NCBI GenBank assembly: GCA_023374025.1
Contig: SIJG01000042.1
Span: 186,001 to 250,000 of the forward strand
Direction of reading: 5' to 3'
Source of the DNA: Heterodera schachtii
Taxonomy: Eukaryota; Nematoda; Chromadorea; Rhabditida; Heteroderidae
Length of the DNA: 64,000 nucleotides
In this document: piece by piece, positions 1-12,293 of the stretch
Numbering within the stretch: position 1 is the first letter of the stretch
How the letters are laid out: each line of letters starts with the position of its first letter
Translations under genes and position numbers: made by a program
The notes under the pieces: model-generated
The model's database searches: none
Told to the model about the DNA's origin: nothing
The model's input: the letters and a program-made list of their open reading frames with translations, nothing else

Positions 1-51
1 GAAGTAAATTTGGACTAAATTGAGATAAAAGCAACAAAAACAGTAACTCAC

Positions 52-252
52 CTCCCAAGGGTTTGTTGTGATGTAACGGAAACTCCGCGAATATCGGCGG
101 AAAGTGTCGGGAAAACCATCGACAAAATTAGGTGAGAAAGTTGGAATTCGCCAAATGGTGTCCATAAAAGAGAAGTCATCGGTGGTCAAATTAGCATTGG
201 ACGGGACAGAAGAGACGGAGAAATGTTGAGCAACAGCGGAGGACGAGAAGAG
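52..252 (-). CDS. Internal exon of an unrecognised gene, partial at left edge
   Basis: On the minus strand a frame stays open from a good polypyrimidine acceptor (CCTTCCTCAG just upstream of 252) to a GTGAGT donor at 46-51. It encodes about 65 residues, including DFSFMDTIWRIPTFSPNF and RRYSRSFRYITTNPWE. The composition is varied and protein-like, unlike the low-complexity shadow frames around it. The rest of the gene lies beyond position 1. If translation extended upstream, the stretch before the exon would read as hydrophobic Leu/Ser/Phe, but the long pyrimidine run makes an intron end more likely than a signal peptide. I do not recognise the family. Confidence 0.45.
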
Positions 253-3200
253 ACTGAGGAAGGACAGGAGGAAGAGGAGGACGAGCGGATGAAAGCGAAA
301 CGACGCGGCGGAGGGACGGAGACGGGCGGAATTGGCAGAAGAGAAGAAAACGGGGAAAGCAGCAACAGAGCGGGGGAAGGGAAAAGCACCGAACCGGGGG
401 AAACACGAAGGGGAGGAACATGGCCAAGGACATGCACAGAAAGTGGGCGATGAAAGCGACGAACGGCTCCAAAATGGCGGTAAGAGGGAAGAAGAAACCC
501 GCAAAACCCTCTGAAGATGATGCCCGGGGTGAACATGTTCACTTCCGTTGAAAGATGCCGTTGTCTCTGTCGGCGGACAATGCCTTCGTCTTCGCCTTCT
601 CTTCCGGTGTTCTGTCGTGAACAGATGGCATCTGTCCGGTCCTTCGTCGCCTCTGTCCGTCCTGCGCCGAATTGAGGCGAAGCGCCGCCCGCAATGGCAT
701 TCGCCGTCGCTGCTCATCGGTCCCGCTTCATTGTCCGCAAGTTTTTCTCCGCTTATTGTTGGCACTTCTCCCTCTTCTTCCGTCTCTCCATCCTCCGCAC
801 TCTTTCTCCAACTTCGTTGTCTTCTTCCGTTTTTTCTTGCGCATTTTTGCCGAAAGGACCCGCACTGATTTTGGAGAAGGAATATTTTGACGGTATCGAC
901 GACTGTCGGCGGCGGTGGCGAAAGACAGCCCCAAAGAGAGCAATGTTAATGATGAGAATGGAGCAGGGGAGTAGCCGAGACGAGCAGAGAGGAGACGCAG
1001 AAGACGACGACGATGGCACGGAGCAGCAGTGACAACGGCATTCAGTCCCCCCGGAGGCACCAGAAAAAGGACGACAGACCAATGGCCAAAGGACGAATGG
1101 ACAAATGGCCTAACAAACAAACGAATTATATACAGCACAACTAATGATGCAAAACAAATGCTTACGGATTCATTTCTCAATTTGAATTGAAACGCAAAAT
1201 AAGGTGGAGAGAGAAGGGGGGGGGGGGGTAAGGAAGTGAAAACAAAGGGAGAATAACGTAACAATATGGGGGGGGGGGGAGAGATATGGAAATAAATGCC
1301 GAAATTATGCAACAAAAAAAAGAGCAGAGGAACAGAGGTCCATTGCACAGATAAATTGATCTTTTTTTGATCAAATAAAATGCACTAAACAAAAAATGAA
1401 GGTACGCAAGCAGTGCAACGTGTAACAGCAGGAAGGGGAGGGAGAAGCCGTCGCGGAGGAAGAGGAGGAAAGGGGAGAAGCAAAAGCCGTGGGAGATGAG
1501 AGAGGGAGGGACCGGAGAGGAGAAGCAAAAGCCGGGGGGCGGAGCACCCGTCAAACACGGACGAAGGGAACTGCTTCTTCTCCTTTACATTGCTCGCTTG
1601 CCTGTGATTCGTCTTCGCCTTTTTTCGGCGAAGCGAAAGTGAATGGCCCCCGTTTATCCCCTCCCTCCGGCACATCCTAAAAGATTTTCCCGCAAGCGGC
1701 GACGGTTGCGGCAGCCAATGAGTGGCAGCGCACATACGACTAGCAAATCGATTGGCTTGTCCTCTCGCAATGGACTCAGCTTGAAAGAAGGTTCCGCCAG
1801 CCACAAGCGCGGCCACATAAACTTTAAAACGGATTTAGCCAGAGGCATGAATGAAAAGGCCAGAGAGACAGACAAAGGGAAATATTGGAGGGGAAGAGAG
1901 ACGAAGGAAAAGAGTGCCGAGGAGAGGGAGAAAAAGATGGGCAAGAGACTTTTATAAGAAAGGAATGGTTGTGCCGAAGTAGGAAAAAGAAAATAGGCCA
2001 GAGGATATGCTACCGGCCAGAGAGGGCAGGGGGAGGGAGAGGGAGAGGGGAAGAGGGAGAGGGCGGGGGGAGGGAGAGGGGGGGGGGAGAGGGAGAGAGG
2101 AAAGGGCGGGGGGGGGGGTTAAACGATGGATGGGAGGGACGGCGCAAAGAATGTGCAGCAGGGAGCCCAAAAAGGCTGGCGGGAGAACAAACGGATGGGA
2201 AGCAGCCCCTTATGGGACGGAGACGAATGTGTGGGAGGAGGGAAAGGCAAAGGGAAGGAAAAGGCAATTGGTCGGGAAGACGAGGGGGGAGGGGGGGGGG
2301 GGGGGGGCACCTAACCAAGGGGAGCAGCAGCAGCGGTTAGTGGATCTTTTCCCGAGAGAGACTCTCTTCATTAGGGGGGGGGGGGGGGTGAGGTGTGGGG
2401 AAAGGGATCCGTTGAGTGGAAAGGAGGCATGGAAAGGGCGGGGGGAGCTAAATGTTCCCCGAGGGGCGAGGAACGAACGGACGACGGAGGGACGGCGTGC
2501 CGAAGACAAAAAACGACTTTTCTTTTGCTGCTGGGATGGAAATGAATGGATATGGGCCGAGGAGCATAACGATTAAGCCTTTCTCTTCTCCGACTGAATT
2601 CCCTTTTCGCTAATATAATAAAACAGTGTTAACTTTTTAATGAATTAATTGAGATAAATTCAAAGTTAAATAGTTCTTTTATCACAAAATAAGAGCAAAC
2701 ATAGCAAAAAATGGAAAATAGGAGGGGAGGCCAACAAATCGACGAGACAAGACAATTGGAGATTTATGTGATTCGACTTGGATTGGAGACAGAACAGAAC
2801 GAATGTCGTCCTTCGGAAGAATAAATGGGAGGGAACGAATTCGATCGAATGCACAAAGAGAAGGGAAATTATGGACGAAGGTGAAGCGTGGATGGAATTT
2901 GATCATTGGGGGGGGGGCTAAAAGAGGGGCCAATATTAGCGAAAATAAACGATCAATAATATTAATCAAATACATAATCAGCATCATGATCAAGTTAATT
3001 GTTGATACGAAGAAAAAAGATCGTGAGGCATTCACATTGAGTGATCTGACGGAAAAGAGCAAAACGGGCGGAGAGAGTCGTAAATTTGGTGTTGCTGCAT
3101 TAATCCCGTAGAGAGAGATAGAGAGGAGAATGATTTGTTCCGTCGTTGGCATGAGAATGAACGATTGATGGACTGAAAAACGGAATGCCAAAAAAGAAAG

Positions 3201-4122
3201 GCACAAAAGACCCCCGACCAAAACAAACACTTTCCCTTTCTTAGTCCGTTTTCAATCGGTCATTAAATTAGCACGCCTAATAAGCAATTAAAACGAATGG
3301 AAAGTGTACTGGGACCTAACATTGTACAGAGAAAGAAAACAGACAAAATGAAACGGAAAGCGACATCGAATGGACAGAACAACCGACGAAAGAATGGAAG
3401 GAAATGAAATGACGAGCAATGAATCGAAAAGGGCGGGCGGACCGGCATTTATCTGCTGGTCGACGGACGATCGCTTCGCGCAACATTTACCAATTTCGGC
3501 TGTCTTTTGAGTCGAATTGAAATTTCGAATAAATGTGAAAAAACAAACATTAATTCACGATGAGTTTCAAGAGTAAGGAAAGCATTTGCAATAGTGAATT
3601 TCGAATGGACACGTAATTTTAAAAGAAAGATGAGAGGGAGAGAGAGGAAGGAATGGAGGGGACAATCGAATGGAAGGGAAGAAAGCCGAGCAGTGAGTGG
3701 ACTAAAGAGCACAAGGGACGATGTTTTGTTGGGATTGGCCGACTTCGAAATTGGCGCCAAACACTGCCGGGCGCCAAGTTCAAAGCAATGTAAATGTTTA
3801 AATGGGCATTATTATTTTAATTTATATACAAAATACAAACAATGGAAAAGTCTGCAGAAGTTGCAAAGGAAATTTAAAAAAAAAATTAACAAATAAAAAA
3901 TTGGCGGTTAAGTCAATGGAAATGTTGAATTTTAAAATGAAAAGCACAGAACAGGCGGCAGAAGATAAGGACAGAAGCGATAAGAAATGAATTAAGGGCG
4001 ATAGATTAAGGTAATTAGGGTAGTTGGGGGGGGGGAGGGGGGGGAGTGGTCACAAAATGGACACCATTTCAGTTGGCTTTGTACAGTCAAAGGAATCGTC
4101 GGCTCGTTGCTCCGTTCATTGC
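253..4122. other. Gene-poor low-complexity stretch
   Basis: No gene is supported here. The sequence is purine-skewed on the plus strand, with many G-runs (near 1217, 1267, 2047-2120, 2286-2307, 2376-2388, 4026-4045) and GA-rich simple sequence. It becomes AT-rich from about 2600 to 4000. Open frames exist on both strands, but they are Pro/Ser/Leu- or Arg/Gly/Glu-rich translations of simple sequence without splice or family support. The part next to 4123 should hold the 3' UTR of the GW182-like gene. Confidence 0.5.
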
Positions 4123-7100
4123 TCACCAAAAGCCGCTGCCCATGCCGTGGGTACCCAAAGTGCTCAGTTCCTCCGCCAAACTCACTGAATTTGTCGCCAT
4201 TCGTTTCTGTCAGTTCCCCTTCGCTTGCCTTTCAGTGTCTGTCCCATTGTCTGCGGTGCCGTCGCTTGCATCATGGCCGTGTTTCCGCTTTGTTGATGAT
4301 GAGCTGGACTCATCGCCTTTCTTTGTGCCCCGCCGCCTTCCGTTGCTTCGGTCGCGTTCGAGTCGATCATTGCGAGCAGCGACGGCGGCTGTCCGACAGT
4401 GGCATTTGAGACGGTCGTTGCCGGAGGTAACACGAAACTGTTGGGGGGTATTTGCTGCTGGGCGATTTGGTAGTGGGGCCCGTGGGGTTGGGACATGTTG
4501 GCAGAGGCGGGCTTCTGGTCACTCCAGCCTAAGTTAAGCATTGGCTGCGTCTGCTTGGCCAATTCGCTCGTCCTACCCCCCGAGTTGCCCATTTGCTGCT
4601 GCGGTGCGTCGCCCTCCGCTGCTCCGCCGTTCCATGCCCCACCGCTTCTCCCCGCCGTCCCTCCTCCTCCGCCCCCTTTTGTCATTTGTTGGTTCGTCGA
4701 GGTGCCGCCCACCGTTGGCGTTGTCTCATTGTTGCTGCTGTTGCTATTTGTGCCAGAATTTGTGCCATTTCCGATCGGCGGTAATTCTCCCCTGAGGGAT
4801 TGGGACAGTTCAAAAAACCCAACCCAATTTTCATTTTAAAAAACGTAAATTTTCTGGGAAAACCGCGCTTAAGGGCAAAATAACGAAAGTGTCCCCGTAC
4901 CATCCGCTCTCGACCACTTCTGCGCCTTCTTTGGCCAACAGATTGGACTTGGCCACCACTTCATCAGCAGTGAATTGTTGCCATCGCTGAATTGGGCCCG
5001 CTGCAAAATGATCAATCGTTTTGTGTGTTGCGTGGTGAAAACAAACTTTGCTCTGCCGGGTCGCCCCAAATGGAAGTGCCGGTGTCCCTCTGCCATTTGC
5101 GCAGTTCGCCGTTTGGGTCTGCAAAAGAAGTGAAATAATATCCAACGGATGCTTCATGTCTAATCTCTATAACAATTCGTTTTGATAATTCTCTGTTTCG
5201 GGGTAACACTTTTAAAAAGTTGAAAAAAAATCGACAAAATTGCGCACAAATTCACAAAACGCATACAAAGCATTATTTGGGGAAATAAATGCAATAACCA
5301 AATGGATGAGTTTGAGTATATGTTGTATGAATTTGCGTGCTTTTTTTGTTGATATTTTAAAGTTTTGGTGTGCGACCCCAAAACGGGAAATTACCTTCGT
5401 TTTTAAATAATGCCGAGTTTGGGCAAATTTCCGCAAAATTTTAAATCAGCTAAGTTTTACAAAAACTATTCAAATTCTGTGTGATTAAAAGCTATAGTTC
5501 TAGCCAGCAACTGCTAGTACTAATTGAAAGCTTTAGGCAACTCTCAAAACTTGAAACCCTTTAAAAATCAATTTTTATTTTTAAATCATTAATTTCTCGC
5601 CCATGGCTTGGCGTTGTGTCCCTTTTTCGTCTCACCTTGCCAAATTGCGTCTTCGCTCAGTCCGCCCGTCTGCTGAATGTTGCTCGCCGTTGTCCCATTT
5701 TGCAAATTGAACGTGCCCATTGGGTTGAATTGGGCGCTCGCTGCGTGTGGAGGGTTTAGCGAAGTGAAAAGAGGGGGCGGGTGGAGATGGCCGAACATCG
5801 GCGGATGCCGCGGGGGAATTATGTTCAAAGGGGGCGGCGGACCGCTGAATTGGGTGAACTTCCGATGGGAGCCATTGCCGCCACCACTGGGCCCTGCAGC
5901 GGAGAGTTCGGGCACAAATTTGTTGGCATTGCCAGCACCGGACGAGTCCCACCCTAAATGTATGTTCAAGAGTCTCGGAGGCAAGTATTGGGAATATTAG
6001 AGATAGAACGGCAGCCAACGGACAATGAGTGGCGGCTCAAAACGGCACAAAATGAAACCGTTTCATAATAGTACAGCATTTCGTTGCGGGGCCCCTTACC
6101 TCTGTTGGCCATCGAAGGCCCGCGAGCGCCCGCCCCCACGAATTGGGGGATGCCGCTGGGGATCTGAACGACAAATTAGCATCCCGTAGGATTAGCGACT
6201 GCCCCAGTGCGTTGAAATACCAAATCGGTGCGTCTCACCATTCTCTCCCCGCCTCCGTACACGTGAACACCGCCGTAGCCACCGGCAGCGCCAATTGAGC
6301 CAAAGCCTTAAACGACTTTCAGATTGACAACAACAAAGTGAGCACCTCCGTGTCCGAATAATTGCGTGCCGTCGTCCGGGGGTGGTCCTCGGTGTTGCTG
6401 TTCCCACTTCCGATAGTTCGGGTGGGAGGGCGGTGGCCCCGAATGGCTTGGGTCAATTCCTGCTGACAAGCATTTACATTTCATTGGCCAAACCATCACA
6501 AACCGTTCATTTCCAAGTTCCACGGTGTGCATTGGTTGATCTCCCCTCTCCCCCACTGTCCATTTACTTAACTTCCTTTTTATTTCTGTTTTTTCTCCAT
6601 TTGCTTACTCAAATCCATCGGAGGAGTGAACGGACCAGAAGGTGCTTGCTGAGGAATGCCTTGGAGTTGGAATGTTCCCGCGGGAGCCTTTAAGCTCATC
6701 TGCAGAAATTTATTGTCCGCCTGAGCCATCGCGGCAGCGGCTTCTGCCTGTGACAAGTTGAATTGTGCGAATTGCTGCTGGGCGTGGTGGTTGTTCTGTT
6801 GGTGGTGCGGCTCGTTCCACGCCGCCGCGCCCCCTCCGTAAGGTGCGCCCGACGGAGTGAACGGAGCGGCGCCCATCGACGGCATTTCGTTCTGGGACAC
6901 TTTGCTGTAGTCCACAGGATGGCCGCCCCATTTTGTCATTAATTTGCTGCTGTCTGTCGTCCCATGCGCTTCCGCGCCGCTCATTGTCGGGCCAAGGTGA
7001 TGCCCCGCAACACCGACAAGCGGACCCTTCCACGCCTCCATGGGCATCGGAGGTGGACCAGGACCACCTGCTGTTACAGCTGCCACTGGGGGTGATTGGA

Positions 7101-7146
7101 AGGTTGGGCCACCATAAAAAGAATTCATCTCTTCAGCAAATAGCAT
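4123..7146 (-). CDS. ain-1: GW182/TNRC6 family protein, AIN-1-like miRISC effector
   Basis: GW182 proteins bind Argonaute through Trp motifs and recruit deadenylases to silence miRNA targets in the cytoplasm. A nine-exon model (7146-6609, 6462-6346, 6306-6239, 6163-6100, 5953-5636, 5118-5047, 5000-4901, 4791-4229, 4184-4123) keeps frame at every junction and gives 633 aa. As I recall, C. elegans AIN-1 is of similar length. Seen: scattered Trp motifs in Gly/Pro/Gln/Asn-rich sequence, including TKWGG, AAWNEP, GWDSSG, ELRKWQRDTGTSIWGDP and ESGWGELPP, the last two typical of GW182 repeats. The C terminus is GMGSGFW. The last intron (4185-4228) is GC-AG. The start ATG lies 17 nt after an acceptor-like TTCAAG, which would suit spliced-leader trans-splicing. 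An in-frame join to the TBL1-like exons upstream is phase-compatible but less likely. Confidence 0.78.
4185..4228 (-). other. 44-nt GC-AG intron
   Basis: The gene-strand donor is AAAG/GCAAGC and the acceptor AATTCAG. Removing it joins LKV and SLAEELSTLG in frame and avoids a premature stop in the unspliced frame. A second GC-AG intron lies at 44891-44939. Confidence 0.65.
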
Positions 7147-7163
7147 CCGTGTAGTAAAATAGT

Positions 7164-8641
7164 CTTGAATTGAATAGCAAAGGAAAATCGGTATTATTTT
7201 CCTTTGTCCATATGTATCCACCCTTTTGGTGCGTTTTTTATTTTTATTTTTATTTCATAATCTCGTAAATGGCCAACACACAAATACAAGCAAACCCATA
7301 TAGCAGAAGTTAAAATAATTAAATACTTTTTCGGATATAAATCTGATTTTTTGTGGCACAAAATAAAAATAAATAAATTATGGCAATTTTTACTGTAAAA
7401 TCAAAATCAAAGTGCTTTTTTTCGTTAATCTGTGTTAAACTGTATGTATATAAAAAAAAAGAATTTCCTGTGGGTCATTTAGTGCATGCCTTTCTTTCCA
7501 TTATTTCAAACGGTTAAGAAGAACCAAAAGGGGGCAATAATCGAGAAAGTGGGAATATCTGAAAATCAAGGCTCCTCCATCACTGCCCACCCTTTTTCTC
7601 TCTGCTCCAACTCACAACACTCTCTAACCATCCCCAGTGTTTTTCCTCCTGCATCTAATGGTGTCAATCGAATGAACAAACGTTATTCAGTAAGTTGATG
7701 ACAACAGAGAATAAAACATAGTGAGAGAACGAAATTGGGAGAGGGAGGGGGAAAAGAAACGAGAGTGGAGAGAGAAAGATCAGTGGGAGGCAGGGAAAGG
7801 AGGACAGAGAGAGACAGAGAAAGAGAATTAGGAGTAAGAAGAAAGGAAGGGAGAGAAGGGATAGTGGGCAAATAAGGAGAGAGTGAGAAAAAGAGAGTAG
7901 AGTGAAAGAAAGGAGGGAGAGAAAAGGGAAAAAGAGAAAAAACAGACTTTCTTCATCTGCTTATTCTCTCACATTCTTTACTAGAATTTTCAAGCTGAGA
8001 GATAAAAGGGAGAAATGACAGCAGCAGAAAATGGTCGAATGGAGCGCAAGAAGTGCTGTTGGAGAAGAACGACAGGAGAGACAAGGCGGCAAAAACATTT
8101 AAAATTAATTAGGTGCCCTTACAAATTTTTCAATTCACCCCCCCCCCCCCATTTCATTCGTCGTTCTCTTCCTTTCTCTTACGTCTTCTCTTACTCATTT
8201 ATTGTTTCATTATCACCGTCTTTTCCTCTCCAGCAATAAAATAATTAAAAAATCAATTTGCGATAAAAGTATCAGGCTATATTTTCTATTAGGGACGGCA
8301 CATTCTTTTCCGTTCGATTTTTAATCTCTAATTTCTATGTCAAGATCAATCCCTCGTCACATTCGCCCATTTGTGTTTTTTATAAGATAATTCGTGCTTC
8401 TTTCATGTTAACGTCCCTCCCTTCTGCTAAATGTTACTGTGACGAATATATTTGCCTATCCACGAAAGCTTGATTTCATAGATTCATCGGCGCCTGTGTT
8501 CATTAATGAGATCTCCATTCTGTGGAAGAATTAGAGAAAAGACAGTGTACAAGGAAGGGTGGGAGAAAGTGTGTACAGAGGAGGTCAAAGTCCGAGGAGA
8601 GGATCAGTTGAATATTGATCATTCAAAAAGTAACAAAAAAC
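7164..8641. other. AT-rich and purine-rich spacer between GW182-like and TBL1-like genes
   Basis: AT-rich from 7210 to 7470, then GA-rich simple sequence (7735-7960) and a C-run near 8139-8150. No coding exon was recognised on either strand. It would be intergenic, or part of a 2.1-kb intron if the two flanking minus-strand models were one gene. Confidence 0.5.
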
Positions 8642-9127
8642 GGTACTTTCGGGTTTTGTGTCAACAAAACTTTTTTTTTTGTTAGATTGATTTTAAATTA
8701 ATAAAAAGTCGTTTCTATGGGTTTTCGGGGTCGTAGAACCCGAATATGATGTCTGTTTCGACCCATTTTGAACTCCGAACCCGGATTCGAACAATTATCA
8801 AAATTCAATTTTTTCCCCTTTTTTCTCCTAAAAATTATTACAGGTCATTTTTTTGCGGTATCAATGCGAGAACAAACAAAGTGGACATGCAGAACGACAA
8901 CGGCAATTAATATGATTTCTTGCGATGATAATAATTTTTAGGAGAAAAAAGGGGAAAAAATTGAATTTTGATAATTGTTCGAATCCGGGTTCGGAGTTCG
9001 AAATGGGTCGAAACAGACATCATATTCGGGTTCTACGACCCCGAAAACCCATAGAAACGACTTTTTATTAATTTAAAATCAATCTAACAAAAAAAAAAAT
9101 TTTGTTGACACAAAACCCGAAAGTACC
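8642..9127. mobile_element. hAT-like foldback MITE with perfect 8-bp target duplication
   Basis: The 486-bp element is two nearly perfect inverted arms of about 200 bp (8642-8841 and 8927-9127) around an 85-bp loop. The ends are GGTACTTTCGGG and CCCGAAAGTACC. The flanks carry an identical CAAAAAAC on both sides (8634-8641 and 9128-9135). An 8-bp duplication is the hallmark of hAT transposition. There is no transposase, so it is non-autonomous. The arms resemble a degenerate segment near 24960-25110 (accccgaacccgaattcgaac). Confidence 0.85.
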
Positions 9128-9307
9128 CAAAAAACAACGATAAAAAAACATTTCGTTAATTGAGGATTTTGTCAACGAAGTAGGCAACCCGAAAAGCTCA
9201 TATTTCAGTGTAACGAATGCGGGGGATCGGAGGGAAATTTTCAATGAATTTGATCAGATCACACCTCGTCCACCCCAATGGATCACTGGTTCATCGTTCT
9301 CGATGTG

Positions 9308-10812
9308 CTAACTGTTTCCGCCGGTGCCCAATCCCTTCGTTTTTCCGATTCCGCCAGATGCAACTGTTGTATTGGGTGATAAATACGATTGCAATGGAGG
9401 CCCTGTTGTTCCGTTGGCGATGAATCGCGCAGCAAAATCTGTGACAGTGCCCGCCGATTCGGAGGGTTTTAGCTGGTGGGCTGCGAATTGGTGGTGATGA
9501 AGACTGCTAAGAGAAGGAAAAGATGCCATCGAAGAGGCCAACGGCTGCTGCTGTGGCCCATTCAGAACTCCGTTCGAAACCACCTCAACATATAATCCTT
9601 TATTGTCAGTCCATCAATGCTTGCTAATTATTAATGTTAGTCTCGATTCACATTTGATGCTGTTATGCTGAACGGAGTGCCGGCTCCGTCGGGCATCGGC
9701 GAATGGTTTAGTTGAGCAAATTGTTGGTAGAATTGAGCCTGGATGGATGCTGCCTGTGGGTGTAAATGGTTGCTTGAGGTGAGTGAGCTGGCTGAAGTCG
9801 TTGCCTGGGGAATGCAACCAGCCTAAAAATGCAATCATTAGCCTTTTATAAATGCATTTGAAATTTGTCTACCTTTGACACAAAATCGCCAGCATTCGGC
9901 CGATAGGTTGCAGTTGCGGCCCTCTGTGATTGCTGCTGTTGTTGAAGCAGACTCGGCGCATTACTGGCGACACTGCTTGTGTTTGGCTGAAGCCGACCGT
10001 GCTGCTGTTGTTGCTGATCCCGAGTTGTCGATGATTTCGCTGATGATGTGCTCTCCGGGCGAGTCAAATTGGCACCTTATAAATTAACAATCTCTCCTGA
10101 GAGCTTCAAAACGAATTCTGCGAGTGCTCACTTTGCACAGTGAAACTACTGCTAGCACTCGTCGTCGTGTGGGATGTGCTTGGCGTCTGTTGGTCCGCGG
10201 TCGTTTGGGAAAGGGTCGGTGCCCTGCTCGGCACTCGACTCGCCTGTTGCTGCTCCTCACAGGGCCCATTTTTCTGTTGAACTCTTCGTTGCAATGCCTT
10301 CATTTTGGCTGAATCGCATAATGCTGAAAACAAAAAGTGCCATTGCAAATAATTCAAATTATAATTATTCAATCATTCCCACACCGCCCCTCCCCCCCCC
10401 CAATTCTCACTGCATTCGAGAATGTTGAGAGACCCTATGGCCTTTTCAAATCGAGCTTCAAGTTCGCCATCATTGAGCAGTGCAAAAGCTTCAGCTTCGG
10501 AGAAAAGAACGCCCTTTTGTATTAGTGAAAGCAACGCGCCCCGAGGCACTTAAAAACGCCAATTCTGACAGATAAAGACCAATCATGCCTATCGAATGTT
10601 TTACCTGCGGTTCCATCAATGCCTGCGTTTAACACGTTACTTTCATAGCCAAATGTAAATGCAGAATGCCGAAAACCTATTCATAATACTGTTAAATAAT
10701 TTACGCAATTTATAGGTGCTATTTAACGAATGTATAATCAGTCGGCACACCCACCAGATTCCTCTAAATATCTATAGACGAGCAAATTCACTTCATCGCT
10801 GTTAAATGCCAT
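9308..10812 (-). CDS. TBL1/TBL1XR1-like LisH domain protein lacking WD40 repeats
   Basis: TBL1 and TBL1XR1 are SMRT/NCoR corepressor subunits. Their N-terminal LisH/F-box-like region tetramerises and binds SMRT and GPS2, and their C-terminal WD40 propeller binds histones. Exons 10812-10755, 10676-10605, 10548-10411, 10323-10132, 10075-9873, 9822-9652 and 9583-9308 stay in phase and encode 369 aa. Residues 1-90 match TBL1 closely: SDEVNLLVYRYLEESGFRHS, AFTFGYESNVLNAGIDGTA, then RGALLSLIQKGVLFSEAEA. From there on the protein is Gln/Ser/Thr/His-rich with poly-Gln runs, and it ends GTGGNS-stop at 9310-9308 with no WD repeat. I found no WD40 exons between here and 7146. The stop may be genuine, or the 3' half may have been lost or rearranged; a hAT-like element sits 180 bp downstream. 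Similarity of the N terminus is secure; the full gene structure is less so. Confidence 0.72.
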
Positions 10813-12001
10813 CCTTTTTAGTCGTCTTCACAACTTTGGCGGAGTATTTCTATATAGTTAATGGACGCGAAGGAATGCCGTACAAAGGGGGGCATAAGAC
10901 AAATTTACGGGTTGCAAATTCAGACGAATTCTTTAGAATGTTTGTTAGATTTAATAGAACAATGGAAGGTCAAAGATGAAAGGATCAATGGTTGTGATTG
11001 TGAGTGATTCGATGTGTGACGAATGGAGAGCAAAAGAAGAATGGCGTATTTGAATGGTTGATAATTATAAAAACAATTTATTGTGTGAACAAAAATTGAA
11101 TTTGTGCGGAGTAATTGAGTAATGCCCTGAGCTGAAACTGCAAAAATTAATTGGTTAAAATTTGAAAATACTTTCTAATTTAGGTCATTCATTATTAAGC
11201 TGCTCATTAACCTTCTCATTTCAATAATATGAAGCTTGAGAAAATACCTAGCCCTAAAGTTCTATTTTAGAAAGCGACGGAGACTAAGTGAAGGGTTCGG
11301 GGAGAAAATACCCGAAGGGATAAATGTGAGACGGTCCCTAGACACGATGATGGGGCAGGGGAGTGAAGGGATGGAGGACACGTCCTCCCCAGTGTAGAAA
11401 GGCTCACAAGGGAGGTTTTTAACGACGACGACGTCGACGATTCGGGCTGACGAATGGAGTGCAGAGAGTGTGCTGCAGATGGAGAGCAGCCTGACGAGCA
11501 TAGATGTTGACATGGAAAGGCCGTGCAGACGCATGTGGCAGTTGAAGGCAGCAGACAGTCAGAAGGGAAGAGAGTTGCAAAGGGAGAGAAGCGAGGTGAA
11601 TCTAAGGGCAGAGAACAAGTGACAATGCCTACGGAAAGTGCAGCCCATTTGAGAGGCGGACTTGGGCTGACGACGCCCCAGGGGAGCAAAATAGCAGATG
11701 AGGGCAGAGAAGGAAACGCAGAAGAGAAAGGACGGGAGCAGACGACGATAGTGAGAAGAGAGTACGGAAGCAAGACGACGAGAAGAATTCTGTTCGTCCG
11801 TCGATTATAAGTCGGAGCGGCGGCTTAAGATGAATAGAGCAGGAGGATGTGGGAGGAGAAAGGAAAAGGAAAAAGGAGAGAATTGGGGTGGGGGTGGGAA
11901 ATCCATTCAACGATTGTGCTAAGGCAGAGAAGGGGAAGAAAAACGGGGACCATCTCAAAAATGATAAATTAAAATATATTTTTGGGAAATCTTTCATTTC
12001 A

Positions 12002-12140
12002 CTTACTAAGGCAAAATAGGACAATTCGCCTACTAAGGCAAAATAGGACAATTCGCCTAATAAGGCAAAATAGGACGATTCGCCTACTAAGGCAAAATAG
12101 GACATTTCGCCTACTAAGGCAAAATAGGATATTTCGCCCA
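12002..12140. repeat. 27-bp tandem repeat, about five copies
   Basis: The unit tactaaggcaaaataggaca plus attcgcc repeats five times with few changes, then decays (aaaatcggtcattttgcc and similar) to about 12230. The minus-strand frame reads as a 9-residue YFALVGELS repeat, but there is no gene context. I treat it as non-coding satellite sequence. Confidence 0.8.
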
Positions 12141-12293
12141 TAACTAAAAATCGGTCATTTTGCCTATTGACATTTCACCTACTCGACATTTAGCCTACTA
12201 ACCGAGAATCAGACGTTTCGCCTACGGTATTCGCATGCTGTGGAAATATTATTACAGAAAAAAAAGAATTAGGGAGTATAAAAGGATAAAAAG

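Noticed and set aside
11629..12141. Minus-strand frame with five YFALVGE-type repeats
   Set aside because: The peptide repeat is the translation of a 27-bp tandem DNA repeat that decays on one side. There is no splice or gene context.
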